Position numbers and translations under genes: made by a program
Assembly: GCA_944472155.2 (NCBI GenBank)
Contig: OX235279.1
Span: forward strand, 177,175,868 to 177,239,867
Origin: Trichobilharzia szidati
Taxonomy: Eukaryota; Platyhelminthes; Trematoda; Strigeidida; Schistosomatidae
DNA length: 64,000 bases
Direction: 5' to 3'
The notes under the pieces: model-generated
Databases searched by the model: none
The model's input: the letters and a program-made list of their open reading frames with translations, nothing else
What the model was told of the DNA's origin: nothing
Shown here: in pieces, positions 32,471-43,790 of the stretch
Position numbering within the stretch: the stretch's first letter is position 1
How the letters are laid out: every line of letters begins with the position of its first letter

Positions 32471-33031
32471 CTAATCCATGTTTAATCTGAACAAAAAAGA
32501 ATGCACATGTATTAATTACTCAATGCAAAGAAATGGACACACTACAGGTTTATATCAATAAAATTTTAGCATTTCCAACTTTTGCTATCACAGAACGTGT
32601 AGATAAAAACAGTTAAATGGGAAGTTAGATATTGATTGACTGTTTTACTTCGCTAAGTCATACATAGTACAACAAAAGAACGGAAAGGTCAGTGCATTTA
32701 ATGCTCCAAAGACTCTTGATAGCATGTATTCATCTTTTATCCTGTCTCCCATGTAGCTCACACGGGAACTTAGTAATTCTGGTAATTTTTTTATTTTTGT
32801 TTTTTGTTTTTTTACTTTGCCTAAAAAGGGCGTTGCATTAAGTGCTAGTAGATTAAAAAAACAGATAAATTGCAGTAAACAGGACACTTTCAATGATAAT
32901 ATCGAAGATAAAAGTCGAAAGTGAGGAACACTATGAAAAAACAAACATATATATATAAGAGTTATTTCAGATCAGTTTTAAAGCTGAAAATTATTTTTAA
33001 ACATTCATCAGGTGTTCATGAGAGATATCCT
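32471..33031. other. Unassigned
   Basis: Includes T-rich DNA near 32790. The 99-codon minus-strand ORF through it has no recognisable domain and looks compositional. Confidence 0.45.
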
Positions 33032-33393
33032 TATTTTGACTTGACACTAGTAACTAGTGTGATGTTTCTAGTCCTCTCTTTGTTGCAGACTGAATTCTAT
33101 CAGTAATGTGGCCACTGTTGTAGGTAGCTCGCCATCACGGTGCGCACTGATTTGATGATATTAGATGGTTGGAGGCAGTCGGCTACAGGAAGCCCTGCTT
33201 GACCTACGTTTCGTTGTAGTTGGCACTCATAAGCAAGGCTTACCTCCAACCTTCAAGGAGCTGATGTCCCTTCTGAGATTCGAACCCGCGTCACCCAGTG
33301 CTGCAGTCAGAGACGTTACCACTGATCTATTCAGGCTCGCGATTGACCTCCTGTAGGACTGTAGTGGATATTTTGACTTGACACTAGTAACTA
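33032..33393 (-). mobile_element. SINE-2 with 25-bp terminal direct repeats
   Basis: The unit is bounded by perfect 25-bp direct repeats (33032-33056 and 33369-33393) that contain GACACTAGTAACTA. On the minus strand the head has AATAGATCAGTGGTAACG (A box) and GCGGGTTCGAATCTC (B box), followed by the body and tail. This is the most complete SINE-2 here. Confidence 0.8.
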
Positions 33394-33824
33394 TTGTAGA
33401 TTGTACATTTTTGTACATTCTTAACTTAAACGCGTCCACTTTAAACTTATTGAGTTGCCTGACAGAAAGATTTCCAGTGGAATTTTTATTAGAGCGATTT
33501 GTCTACACATTAAAAGTGAAAATTTAGAAAGTCGTAATTTTATTCATTATATTTATTTATTTACAAATACTGATTGAAGCTGCCCTAGCTTACTAGGCAT
33601 TCGTGAACCTGGAAAAGAGGGAAAGTTCCAGCAGAAACCCTAAATTCTAAGAAAATCAACCTGAAACTTCAAAGCACGTAGGCAGTGAACTTATTATCTC
33701 GTGAAATCAGAAAGACTTCTGAACTCAAGGAAGAATGATGCCACCAAATGGAAGCCTTAGGAAAGGCAGTCAGTTTATGTATCTTCTGCCGGTCAAAGCA
33801 AAAATAAGCAATAGGACTTAGAGT
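33394..33824. other. Unassigned
   Basis: AT-rich, with no ORF above 60 codons apart from shadows. It leads into the RTE 5' region. Confidence 0.45.
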
Positions 33825-34990
33825 CTCCGAACCATGTTTGGGGCTTGCAAGACTTGTCGGATTTCAGAAGATATGGGACGGTATGTTATGGTGTTACTGA
33901 TCTGTGTCAGTAGATGGAATGTAAATGAACTCTCGAATTGTAAACTGGAGTGTCAGCAAACTATTCCAGTTTCCCAGACGGCAACCATTAACACAATGAA
34001 TGATGGCATGGTTGTTACGATGTCACCAGCAGCATTGAAGGCTCATATATCACGGGAACCTATCTCCTCTAGAATCACGACAATTATCCAGTGATATGCA
34101 TCTAAAAACGCAAAAGATAATGAGATGGCAATATCAATTACTGATTGGTGATATAATTGCCATATAAACTGGGATCAGCCAACCTGGGAAGAGGACTGAT
34201 TATGGGCCGATGGACACTCGGCGAAATGAATGAGAACGGAGAACTGCTTTTAGACTGATGCAATTACAATGATTGCGTGATAGAAGGAGACATGTGAGAA
34301 GACAAGGTGGTCAGAAAGGCAACGTCGATTTCACCAAGTCGACCCACTTAAAATCAAATAGACTACATTTTAGTCTGGAGAAAGTGGAGACACAGCCTGC
34401 TGAGAATAGGATGGAGAGGAGAAGCAGATGTAGCCTTTGATCACTGTCTAGTAAACGGAATCTACAAGGTCAGTTTGAAAATCTTCAAAGTGGCTGAAGA
34501 TAGACTATAATTCAATTCCGACAGTGTGAAACAGAAGGACGAAGGACACCTTTGAGGCAATCATCAGGAAAACATATGAGACATTAGCGGACATCGCTGG
34601 AGAGACTTGCGCGGAAAAACTGGAACTCTTTGAGAAATGAGATTATCACAAAACGGACCGAAAAAGGAATCAGGAAGAGAGGGATTTTGAAGATAATTTA
34701 CGTCTTATATAGCACAATTTCAAAAATGTGCAAACGAAAATTGACTGCACACCAGGATAGGTTGATAAATCAGAAGTTGGCTCAGGTGAACATAGAAAAG
34801 ACAAAGGTGGTGAGAACGCCCAAACAACAACAAGCATCAATCTTCATCAACGAGAACAGTGTGAAGGAAATCGTTTCTTCCACCCACTTACTCGAGCAGC
34901 TGCATTTTAACTACAGGCGACACAGATGAGAGTGTTAACGCCAACCAGCCTCAGATCAAGCAAGAGAGAGATGGTTATTCATCAAGATTT
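33825..34990 (+). pseudogene. RTE endonuclease joined to RT C-terminus
   Basis: This is the only copy with endonuclease sequence. The frame at 33834-34094 (GISEDMGRYVM, then MVVTMSPAALKAHISREPIS, SSRI) matches the middle of the APE-type endonuclease. From about 34165, blocks corresponding to MGRWTLGEMNENGELLLD, a WISPSRPT-type motif and FDHCLV follow, which include the catalytic His region. At about 34690 the sequence passes to the RT linker (VNIEKTKVV, then QQQASIFIN), so the RT catalytic core is deleted. Multiple stops are present. Confidence 0.75.
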
Positions 34991-35290
34991 ATAGCACCCA
35001 GCTCAGGTAACGAGATCCGAGTAACTCATCGAAGAAGACTTTGCTAAGTGGTCGCACTATGTCATGCGTGAATCGGCAGAAGTTAAAATTCATGGGCTGG
35101 CCACTGTATTGGGTCCCAGCGACTTAACAGTCTAGTCTTGTAACCAGAAGGTCCGGCGTGCGATCTCCGGTGAGTGCGTGCCGTTTAGGAGTCCCAAACT
35201 AGGACAATGGAAACAGCTGTCCACTAATCCCAGCTGCTTTTCCAATGGTTCCCTAAATGATGTCAGCTCATGATGAAATCCTCCAACGTA
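34990..35290 (+). mobile_element. SINE-H
   Basis: The leader CTAAGTGGTCGCACTATGTC is shared with 17.3 kb. A decayed tRNA-like head and a hammerhead remnant at 35186-35230 follow (GTTTAGGAGTCCCAAACTAG, AATGGAAACAGCTGTCC). The 5' core strand is destroyed, but GAAAC and the loopless stem III ACAGCTGT are intact. The tail is CTGATGTCAGCTCATGATG-like. Confidence 0.7.
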
Positions 35291-35374
35291 TTCCTCAGTA
35301 TTACTTTATCATGATATTATGTTCATAATGTTGGCCTACATGCATCGATGCACTAAGTAGCGTTACAAATAACG

Positions 35375-36030
35375 CTTCAGTGATTAACTGTATTACTGAA
35401 CAACTAATACTTCACACTCATTGTCTCAACTACAGGAGGAACGGACGAGGATGTCAAACCGAGAATCGGGAAGGCGAGAAACACATTCATCAACCTGAAA
35501 CCAATCTGGAAATCTTCGTCACTCAGCATCAACAACAAAGTAATTCGGATTTTCAATACAAATGTCAAGTCAGTCAGTTCTTCTTATATACGGATCAGAA
35601 ACTTGGCAGGTCACAAAGAATATATTTCAAACAGGTTGCAGACCTTTATCAACAACTGTCTTCACTAGCATCATACTGAAGATCAGATGGCCGGAAAGAA
35701 CAAGAACCAACAAAAAACTATGGGAACAAACAAAACAAGAACCAATCGCTCAACAAATATGCAGGAGGAAGTGGAGATGGATTGGACACTCGCTGAGGAG
35801 GCCGCTGGGTGACATCGCGCGTCAGGCCATCTTTCGAGTGGAACCCGAAAGGGAAGCGGCGAGTGGGACGTCCAAGGGTGGGTGACATGGAGGAGATTGT
35901 GTGAAGAGGAGTTGAAACAGTATGGACTAATATGGATGCAGGTGAGAAGTACAGCAGAAGACAGCAGCAAGTGGAGACGTGTAGTTGAATTCCTATGTTC
36001 CACTAGTAACCCAAGGGAACAATAATAATA
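35375..36030 (+). mobile_element. RTE-clade LINE, 3' part
   Basis: It starts after the linker (CATTGTCTCAACTACAGG) and runs to CCACTAGTAACCCAAGGGAA and an AATAATAAT tail. Frames at 35380-35679 and 35562-35885 hold the C-terminal blocks (RKWRWIGHSLRRPLGDIARQ). Close in sequence to 19371-20590 and 49420-50640. Confidence 0.85.
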
Positions 36031-36869
36031 ATACTTCACACTAAATTCGGATATAACGTGCTGCATGAAATAAAGCATAAGTGGTGAATATTATCCGCGA
36101 AAATATTGGTGTGATCATGGGCAGTAATTTCTCTTGAAATAATACAAAACTCAAGAAAGTTAAGGTGTGCGAGGAACCATTGAAAATATACTCCCAATCA
36201 GTTGACACCTGGTAGGTCCTTTCATTACACACACCAGTAGACTTTTATTAAAAAACGATTTCCTACACGATCCAGCGAAACAAATGGTTCTTTGACTTCC
36301 GGAAAATATTTGAGCTTAATAGATTCACAGCTTAAGCCAATGTAAACTAACACATTTTAAATTCCTTTAACAGAATACACAGGTAACTATTTTCGCTTTT
36401 GAATGAAATGTACTTTAAACTTTTCCGTGCAAAATATTTATTTGTTTATGTGACCCAATGTTTTGTACTATTTCACACGCTATTATATAAATGTAAATAT
36501 AAGTATTGTTCACTATTTTCACATCCCACTTTAGTTATATTTCTTCTGAGTAAAAAAACAAACAATTAAAACGATAATATACACTGAGTAAGACGCATGC
36601 AACTATTCAAACTGAAAGTGTTGTAAGCGCTTACATTTTTTCATTATTTGATATGTTTTTGCTGGAAATTTGGTAGAAATTGGTCTCTTTTTCATCTAAC
36701 TAGGAGCTTCTTATTGAGATGGCGCTCATTTTAATACTGAACACTACTAGGCTTACATTATACATTATGCATTTCAGTGCGTTTATAAAAATGAACAATG
36801 TTAGTAATCTCTTGACTACTATGCATGCTTTACCCTTGCCTAGTTTAATAGCTCGCTAGTTTTCTAGCC
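36031..36869. other. Unassigned
   Basis: 0.8 kb of AT-rich DNA. Nothing recognised on either strand. Confidence 0.5.
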
Positions 36870-38090
36870 GATACCAAGCCCGAGTAAAGAGGGAGGGGCG
36901 GATGTGGGGCCAGCGACCCTACCCGAGAAAACCAGTCAAACTGACTGTTACAGATACTAAACTGCTACAACACTACGGAGTTCAGTGCTTGAGTCTTTAT
37001 CAACCTCATTCAACAGCTGGCTATATGACAGTGATACGTGTCAGGTGATCCACAACGGAAAACTCAGCTAGGCGTTCGAAGTGAATGTAGGAGTAAGACA
37101 AGGTTGCGTATTACCACTGCCCGGATTGTCCATCACACCATGGAGGGTGAGAAAATAGGAATACTATCGACCGACAAGCAGATTTGGATTTCGGGCGTGG
37201 ATGATTTATATCTAATGTCACACAAACTCGAAGACTTGCAGGCGAAAACCAACAAACTGGCTGGCAGAGGAAGCAGGCGGCGAAGACAAAACTGCAGGTG
37301 GACGTAGAGAAGGTGGAGATGGAGATGATGAAGATAACTAATCACCACCAACAGCAACAGCAACAACAACCAGCACCAGTCACCATCAACGGGAGAGATT
37401 TGATAGAGGTCACTTCTTTCAATTATCCGCCTATGGATCACGGTTTCAACTACAGCCAGAGGAACATGAAATGTCAAAGCCAGCCAGAATCGGAGAGGCA
37501 AGATATACACGCCTTAATCAACCTGAAACCAGTTTGGAAATCTTCTGCACTCCACCTCAGCATCACAAGGAACAAGACTCGGATTCTGTTCAACACAAAT
37601 GTCAGGGAAGTCAGTCAGTCAGAAACTTGCACTGAGCTCACATGTCACGAAAAGATTTTCCAAAAGGTTTCAGACTTTGTCAATAGCTGCCACCTTCGCT
37701 GGCTGTCTCCATACTGAAAATCAAGTGGCCAGGCGGCTGGTCAGAAAGAATTAGCAACAAGAGACTCTGGCTGGGTGGGTGAGTGGGTGGTAACAAACCA
37801 ACCGAGAGCCGATTGCTCAACAAATATATAGGAGAAAATGGAGATGGATTGATGGTGCATACACTGAGAAGGCCGTCGAGTGACATCGCGTGCACTGCAG
37901 GTCATCGCTCGAGTAGAATCCGGATGAGAAGCAACTAGTGGCTCGTCGGTGCGACACTGACTTGTAGAAGATGAGAGATAATGGTTAATGCTGTACTCAG
38001 GTGAAGGGGACGGTAGAAAATAGGAGAAATTGGAGATGTGTTGTTGAAGCCCTATGTTATACTAGGAACCCGAAGCAATAATAATATGTT
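36870..38090 (+). mobile_element. 5' segment fused to RTE RT, to 3' end
   Basis: A GCCAGCGACCCTACCCGAG segment, equivalent to the SINE-1 body and RTE leader, joins RT sequence at about 36965 (CTAAACTGCTACAACACTAC). This is the same point as in the 14775 and 30735 fusions. Motif B is changed (GVRQGCVLPLPGLS). Motif C has the CGTG insertion, so the frame with VDDLYLMSHKLEDLQ at 37200 is out of phase with the upstream one. Long linker with seven CAA/CAG codons, then C-terminal blocks and the tail near 38085. Confidence 0.8.
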
Positions 38091-38624
38091 AATAAATAAT
38101 ACAATATACACTTTATAAGAAACCACTTGATGTAGCCCTATGATGGCATTTATCAAGTAGAAAGCAGTTCACACTAGTGTTATGATCATAGGAAGACTGA
38201 GTGTTCTTAAGCATTTCATAGAAGTTAAAATATTTCACTTATTATTAATGAGATGCATGAAATATATAAGTAGAACACACGCACTTCATTTAATTGTTAG
38301 TCGTTTTCAACTTTCCCATTTTTTTAAGCGGTATAACGAATCATTCAAACAAAACAATGACCTACTTTCGAAGGTTTTATCCTTAAACAGGATTAAAAGT
38401 TTTGGTTTTCAGGAAGCTATTGAAACAATAGATAGTTAACCCTATTGAAAAAAAAATTAATCACAAAGAATGTACAACTTGGCGAAACAATAGTAGATAT
38501 ATACCGTAGAAATATCATGACTGGATGACTTCCTCTGCAAACTGCTGTGTCTAGTTATGCAGCAAAAGAGTTTTTGACTGACAGGTGAAATAGGATTAAA
38601 GTGAACTGACACCGAAATCATTGA
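38091..38624. other. Unassigned, one 85-codon ORF
   Basis: An ORF at 38182-38439 ends FQEAIETIDS. It has no recognisable domain, and nothing around it suggests a gene. Confidence 0.4.
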
Positions 38625-39185
38625 TTATTATTATTATTGTTTCCTTTAATTCCTAGAGGAACATAGGGCTTCAGCCGTGCGTCTCCATTGCGTTCGGTTC
38701 TCTGCTAGAGTCTTCACCTGGCTCCAGGTCTGGCCACACGTTTTCATCTCCTCTTCACATCACCTAATCCAAGTCACACTTGCACTGACGACCAACTCGC
38801 CGCTGCCCATTCGGGTTCCACTCGAGCGATAGCTTGTCTAGTGATGTCACTTGATGGTTTCCTCAGAGTATGGCCAGCCAATCCATCTCCATTTCTTCCT
38901 GCCAATTTGTTTCACAATCGGTTCCTGATGGGTTGGTTCGCTCATTCCAGAGATCTCTGTTGCTGATCTTTTCTGTCCGGCCATGTGATCTTGAGTATTG
39001 ACCGAAGGCCAACTGTTAATGAAGGTCTGTAGTTTGTTTGAGATGCTCTTTATGACGCGCCAAGTCTCCGATTCCTATGGTAAGTAGCACTGACTTCACA
39101 TTGGAGTTGAAAATCCGGATCTTATTTTTGATGCTGAGAGTTGTTGACCTCCACACAGACTTGAGAGTAGTGAAAGCCCGACCGA
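38625..39185 (-). mobile_element. RTE-clade LINE, 3' end
   Basis: TTATTATTATTATTGTTTCC at the left is the RC of the 3' tail. Blocks to about 39185 match the 17.8 and 11.4 kb copies. It abuts a plus-strand RTE leader, so two RTE pieces lie back to back. Confidence 0.8.
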
Positions 39186-39625
39186 TAGCTGCTACCTTGA
39201 CGTGGTGGTCGGGCTTGCATATCGCAAGGACCCAACGAGCTACACTGGCTGGTACTTACGTTCCTGTAGGTCCTACCATGCCAGAAAAGTTGTTTGGATA
39301 GCGGTTAGACAAAAAGCAGCTACCCAATCCAATACTATGATTCAAACAAACTCACAAAATATCATGCCGGATCGGCCGTGGCCCGGATTAACAACAACCG
39401 CGCTCTCTGCTGCCGTGTCACAGGGCAGAAGTGATAAGTACACTACTGAGACACACCAGGCCGTGTGTGACCGGCCTCAAGCAGATGTCCCCTGGGCTCT
39501 GCGGTCACGCACCACTAACCTTTCTTCTATTTCAGGTACCCAAAGACTAAACTCAGGCGTGAGGCCAGCAACCCCACCCTGTAAACAAAGCTGCTACAGA
39601 AACTTCAGCACGATGAATCTCCTTG
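39186..39625 (+). mobile_element. RTE 5' leader-like segment
   Basis: It begins CTGCTACCTTGACGTGGTGG and includes CACCAGGCCGTGTGTGACCG, a run CAGGTACCCAAAGACTAAAC, and GCCAGCAACCCCACCCTG with GCTGCTACAGAAACTTCAGC. The last block is the SINE-1 body. I take this as the 5' untranslated region of an RTE with nothing downstream; the assignment rests on the shared block only. Confidence 0.5.
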
Positions 39626-40479
39626 CGCCAAAAGAAATCATTGATTAGCTGACATTATAGATGAATTCTGGTCGCCAATAATTGCTATGTTACGGCCAAA
39701 AGCGCCTAATTAACTGCTGTTATTGCAACTAGTCAGGTGATCACACAGAGCCTAAATTTTACGCAAATTGTCTCCATAATGAGTGGATAGTGTTATTTAT
39801 CGACAGAACGAAATCGAAATAGAGCAAATATATAAGACCTTTAGAAGAACGAAAAGGAAGTTACAAGCATTTATTTGCTATCAAACACAACACTGCAATA
39901 ATAATAATGAACTGTTATGAAAATACTTCGAAGAGTGTTAGTCAAACAAAGCCTAGAAAAATTTAAAGCATTTAGCTAGATCGTAATCCCTCTATATTTT
40001 AAAAGAAAAATCTTGCTAAAAATAGCTTGCCTCTGCTCTAAGAAGAAATATCAATCTTGAAAACAAACTGAATTAAACATTTAAAGCTGCTTCATCACAA
40101 AGCAGCTTAAGAGGATGTTTATAATTAAGTCACTTACAGTTGAGATGATGATGATGTTAGATCAATATTTCTAGTGGTAATCACTTCATTTGATCCCTTG
40201 AGTATCCATCCATTCATTCTACGTCAACCTAATTCGATCTGTTGGGCTAGATAAAGTATTTGGAAAATCTGAAAAAAAAAGAAAAACTACTTTCATACCG
40301 TTAATTTGTGTTTAACACTGTACAGGATTCAACAGTTAATTTTTCACATTTGAAAATGGAGGAGATGACAGCTGCATCAGTGGGATATACCTGAGATGTT
40401 CTGTTCAGATAGTAGGCTTTAAAGGGTACTTTGTGTTCTTGATTATTATCAATTATTTGCAAATGGCAATACACGCGCT
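39626..40479. other. Unassigned
   Basis: 0.85 kb without ORF or repeat match. Short GATGATGATGATG run near 40146. Confidence 0.5.
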
Positions 40480-40900
40480 TCTTTAGTTACGTGCCCATTA
40501 AATATAAAAGGAATGCGAGCAGAGCAAGAAAGATATGTAAGGATGACATTTTACAGAAGGATTTTGAATATATTCACGACTCCTTGACGGAGATAGGCTA
40601 TCCGAATAGTTTCATAAAGAAACATATGAATGTGATGCGATATGCATCGGACAAACATCTCGAGAAATCAAAATCAGAAGAAATGAACACCATAGAGCAT
40701 CTCTTTGACCACTGAGAAATCCAATTGAACTAGAAAAACTTGAAAAATCATCAGCCACAGGTCTACACGCTATAGAATAAGGCCACAAAATTGATTTTGA
40801 CAATATTGAAATAATCCAGAAAAACTTCAGGAATCAAAAATAACGTCTAATATCAGAAGCACTTCATATCAAGTGAAATCTGAATTGTATGAATAGGAAT
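40480..40900 (+). pseudogene. PLE-1 linker fragment
   Basis: VPIKYKRNASRARKICKDD then LTEIGYPNSFIKKHM match the segment between RT and GIY-YIG in the better copies (VPISRKRN...ENGYPRRLIDKH at 58.0 kb). After 40720 similarity fades. No RT or nuclease motif is present. Confidence 0.65.
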
Positions 40901-41119
40901 GATGGACTAAAACAGAATCTGACCTGGTTACAACACCTCCCTCCCCCATGAAGTGACAAAATCAACACGAATATGATATGCAAGTTCACTATGTAAACAC
41001 ATACTGTCTTTGTAATTTTAAACACTGATCAAATCCAACAATCTACACATGATGATTTTGTTATCTTTACCAATTGACCAACTTGACAACAAAAAATGAC
41101 CCTAAACTAGCGAACGATG

Positions 41120-41400
41120 ATCAAGTTAGTAAACTTTGTTTCGATACCATAACAGATGTACTATCACCTTTGTTATTTGGTTTAGTGATCTTCATTGTTT
41201 TTTGACTTTCAATATGTCCTTTTAACTTGACCTAAGTCTATCTTCCCACCCCTTATTTCTTTGTTATATACATGCCGAGATTTTGTAAATTCTGGTTTAA
41301 TTTATGCTTTGATAAAGCTATTAGCAGCATTAAATAGCGAAACGTCAGTAAAAACAATATCGTTTCGTTTTTCATTCATTCATTGGGAAATACAAAAAAC
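41120..41400 (+). mobile_element. PLE-1 terminal region
   Basis: It matches the RC of 1232-1440 (TTTGTTTCGATACCATAACA, then TATGTCCTTTTAACTTGACC) and continues to a hammerhead motif at 41305-41350. It lies upstream of, and in the same sense as, the GIY-YIG relic at 41520, as expected for a pseudo-LTR. Confidence 0.7.
41305..41350 (+). ncRNA. Hammerhead-like motif in PLE-1 terminus
   Basis: TGCT (stem I) at 41305-41308, core TTGATAA at 41309-41315, one extra A, stem II GCTATT (41317-41322) with AATAGC (41333-41338), GAA (41339-41341), loopless stem III ACGT (41342-41345), cleavage base C (41346), AGTA (stem I, 41347-41350). Positions 3 and 8 are U and A instead of C and G, which keeps them able to pair. 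All other core bases match. Confidence 0.6.
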
Positions 41401-41519
41401 TTTATCATAATGAGTATCATATGCCTAATGCCCAAATATTTTCAAACTGTTAAAAGTGAACTTGGTTTGGATACATAAAACATATGAAAACATCAGAGAA
41501 AAAACCTGAAACTCTGACT

Positions 41520-42055
41520 GCACGTAAGAAACCTCTATTTATTAAGTTACAATTTAATAGTGACTTACCAAGTGAGATTCCATTCCAAAGACTTTCAAGG
41601 AGTATATGAAGAACATTTTATGCAGCACACCTATGTTTGTCATTCTCTAGCCGACGAATGATTGGGACGCAAACGAAGGATAAGCTTGATAGTTTTGCCA
41701 CATCTATGTGCATTTACCAGTTTAACTGCACCTGCGGTGACAGTTATATTGGGCGTGCTATTAGACGGCTTAGCCAACGTGTTAGTGAACATCTCCCATC
41801 GCGGTTTGGCAAAGGACAGACAAAAACAACCCGTAGCTCCAGTTTGTCACATTTAGTTGACAGTGGTCATGTAGTGGAGAAAAGGAGAGCTTTCAAGGTA
41901 ATTCATCGCTTTCCACTGAATCTTTCCAATAGACTTCGTATTTGTCTACTGCACACAGCTGAGGCTATAGGTATTCGAACTATTAAACCTAAACTATGTA
42001 TTCAAAAGAAGTTCGTACAGCCATTATCGCTTCCTTGGCCTATTAGGACATAACT
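41520..42055 (+). pseudogene. PLE-1 GIY-YIG endonuclease, mostly open
   Basis: An open frame of 138 codons (41637-42053) has MCIYQFNCTCGDSYIGRAIR (two Cys then YIG and Arg), SQRVSEHLPSRF with the Glu, SSSLSHLVDSGHVV and the C-terminal LCIQKKFVQPLSLPWP. The nuclease domain appears complete. The RT part is missing, and the upstream 120 bases (ETLTARKKPLFIKLQF) continue the linker in another frame. Confidence 0.8.
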
Positions 42056-42228
42056 AACTTATGACTTCTACACCACCCTTTGTTTATATTTTCAATCCCT
42101 TTCTTATCATCCCTTAATCTTATCACATCTTCATTATAAACGTGTTTCATTTACTTTCCTTACAATCTAACATTACTTAATCGGTTCATTTGTTTTTACT
42201 AGCCTTTATCGACTGCTTCCACCTGAAC

Positions 42229-42420
42229 AGGTGCGTCGGTGGCACAGCGGTTAGGACTCTCGCCAAACATGCATAGGGTCCGGGGTTCGACAACCTGCCA
42301 ACGCACACCTGACATCCATGGTCGGCCTGCTAAATTTGGGCAACCGATAACGCATGCTGAAAATTCCATTCTTGTACCAAAAACACTGTGTTGTTTCAAG
42401 CTATAATCAAAATCGAAAAA
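42229..42420 (+). mobile_element. SINE-1b
   Basis: Head GTGCGTCGGTGGCACAGCGG, B-box-like GGTCCGGGGTTCGACAACC, body CCATGGTCGGCCTGC and tail CAAGCTATAATCAAAATCG. Well preserved. A TTA-rich tract follows. Confidence 0.85.
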
Positions 42421-43069
42421 AATTGTTTGTTTAATCATGCTGTTTTTCATTATTCGTGTTATCACAGATTGCCTCACTTTTTCATCCTTATTATTGATAA
42501 GACCATTTTTATTATCATTACTATTATTATTAACATCATTACTACTATTATGACTAATTGCACAATTTATATTCACCATCTTATTATCCTATAGACAAAA
42601 CACCATGGTTGGTTTATATTTGAATTTTTATTTGTAAAGTTAAGTAGGTGTATTAGTGTTAAGCCTGATGAGATCTAAATGAAAACAATATTGTTCGCTT
42701 AAATGTGTTGTTCTAATGTGATTAAGAAAACATAAGTCGTCAAAGGGATTCCCTTTTTTCGTCACTTCACTTCAGAGATGGCCAGTTACGTAGGCAACAG
42801 AGGTCAGAGGTTATTGCTAGTCAGTAACAAAATAAATCACAGTGCATGAGTAATAACTATGAAAAATTGAGGATAATCTTGCATAATGAAAAAGGGTTGA
42901 CAACTAATTACTAAAGTGACCAGTAATCATTTGGGAAAAAACTGATGGGAAAATAGAGAACAAAGAAGTGAAACTGAACTACCAAAAGCATATAACCGAC
43001 TACATACGGCTTACTATACAGTTACTCGGGAAAACAAAAAGGAAAAAAAGCTAGTCTTAAAAGAGGCTG
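42421..43069. other. Unassigned, TTA-rich start
   Basis: Bases 42487-42560 are ATTATTATTAACATCATTAC-type low complexity. The remainder has no recognised content. Confidence 0.5.
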
Positions 43070-43790
43070 GATAAAACGTTCTTAAGGATTTCTGAGACTA
43101 CGGCTGCATGAAGAACGACTTGGTTGCAATTTATGTATGACACTGAAAGAAGTCTCTTCTAGTACTGTATGACGCAAAGTAATAAAATGCTCTAGAATTG
43201 AGGTGTTGACTGTTCTACGTTCTCCTTTTGACAACCTTACTGGTTAGTGTTCACGGGTGCGTCAAGATAATTTTCGTTTGGTAGGGCCTAAATAGCTAGC
43301 TCCACAGGAGTAAGTGAACTGTTAAATGCACACTTAAGTGGCCCACAGCGCTATCTTGTCTCTGGGTTTTTGGCGAAAAAGAGCATTTGAGGAGAGATTG
43401 AGGCGTAGAGATTCAGCAAAGAACGTTCTTCGAAATACCGCTGGCAGGCAGCTTCAGACAGGCTCAGTAATTTTACCTTCCTTGAATTTCAGATTTACGG
43501 TTAGTTGTCTCTTCGGCACATCTAGGTATCGATAAGGATCGGTTTTTATCTTTAGATGCTTTCTGAAGGAGAGTAATTTCTTATTCAGTGTGTCTTTAGT
43601 GCATATGTAGTAGCTTCTCGTCAGGACAGGCGATGAGATTTCAATCGGAACAAAACTAGGATAGTTTGTGAGCTGTCCATTCCATTTTGGCTAACGGTGG
43701 ACTGATCTTTGTAGGCATCTTGTAAGTTGGATATCTGGGAAGAATAATTTACCTTCTTATACAATTTCAATTTTGAATTTGACTGATGGT
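43070..43790 (-). pseudogene. PLE-1 linker and GIY-YIG relic, minus strand
   Basis: Broken minus-strand frames show NGMDSSQTILVLF (equivalent to WNGQLTNYxSFVP), a YRYLDVPKRQLTV stretch and RYFEERSLLNLYASISPQML before a decayed nuclease core. Its 5' end touches the next PLE-1, which runs the other way. Confidence 0.6.

Noticed and set aside
32645..32944. 99-codon minus-strand ORF
   Set aside because: Phe/Leu/Lys-rich from T/A runs, no domain, no conservation evidence inside the window.
33032..33056. Simple 25-bp TSD of SINE-2
   Set aside because: The repeated sequence contains a motif present at the ends of other SINE-2 units, so it may belong to the element. Kept as an open question, not as a TSD call.
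39481..39560. Splice-like TTCTTCTATTTCAGGTACC suggesting a host exon
   Set aside because: It lies in a segment that shares its downstream block with SINE-1 and RTE leaders, so retroelement origin is more likely.
41662..41856. ORF overlapping the PLE-1 nuclease in another frame
   Set aside because: Shadow frame of the 41637-42053 coding relic. No domain.
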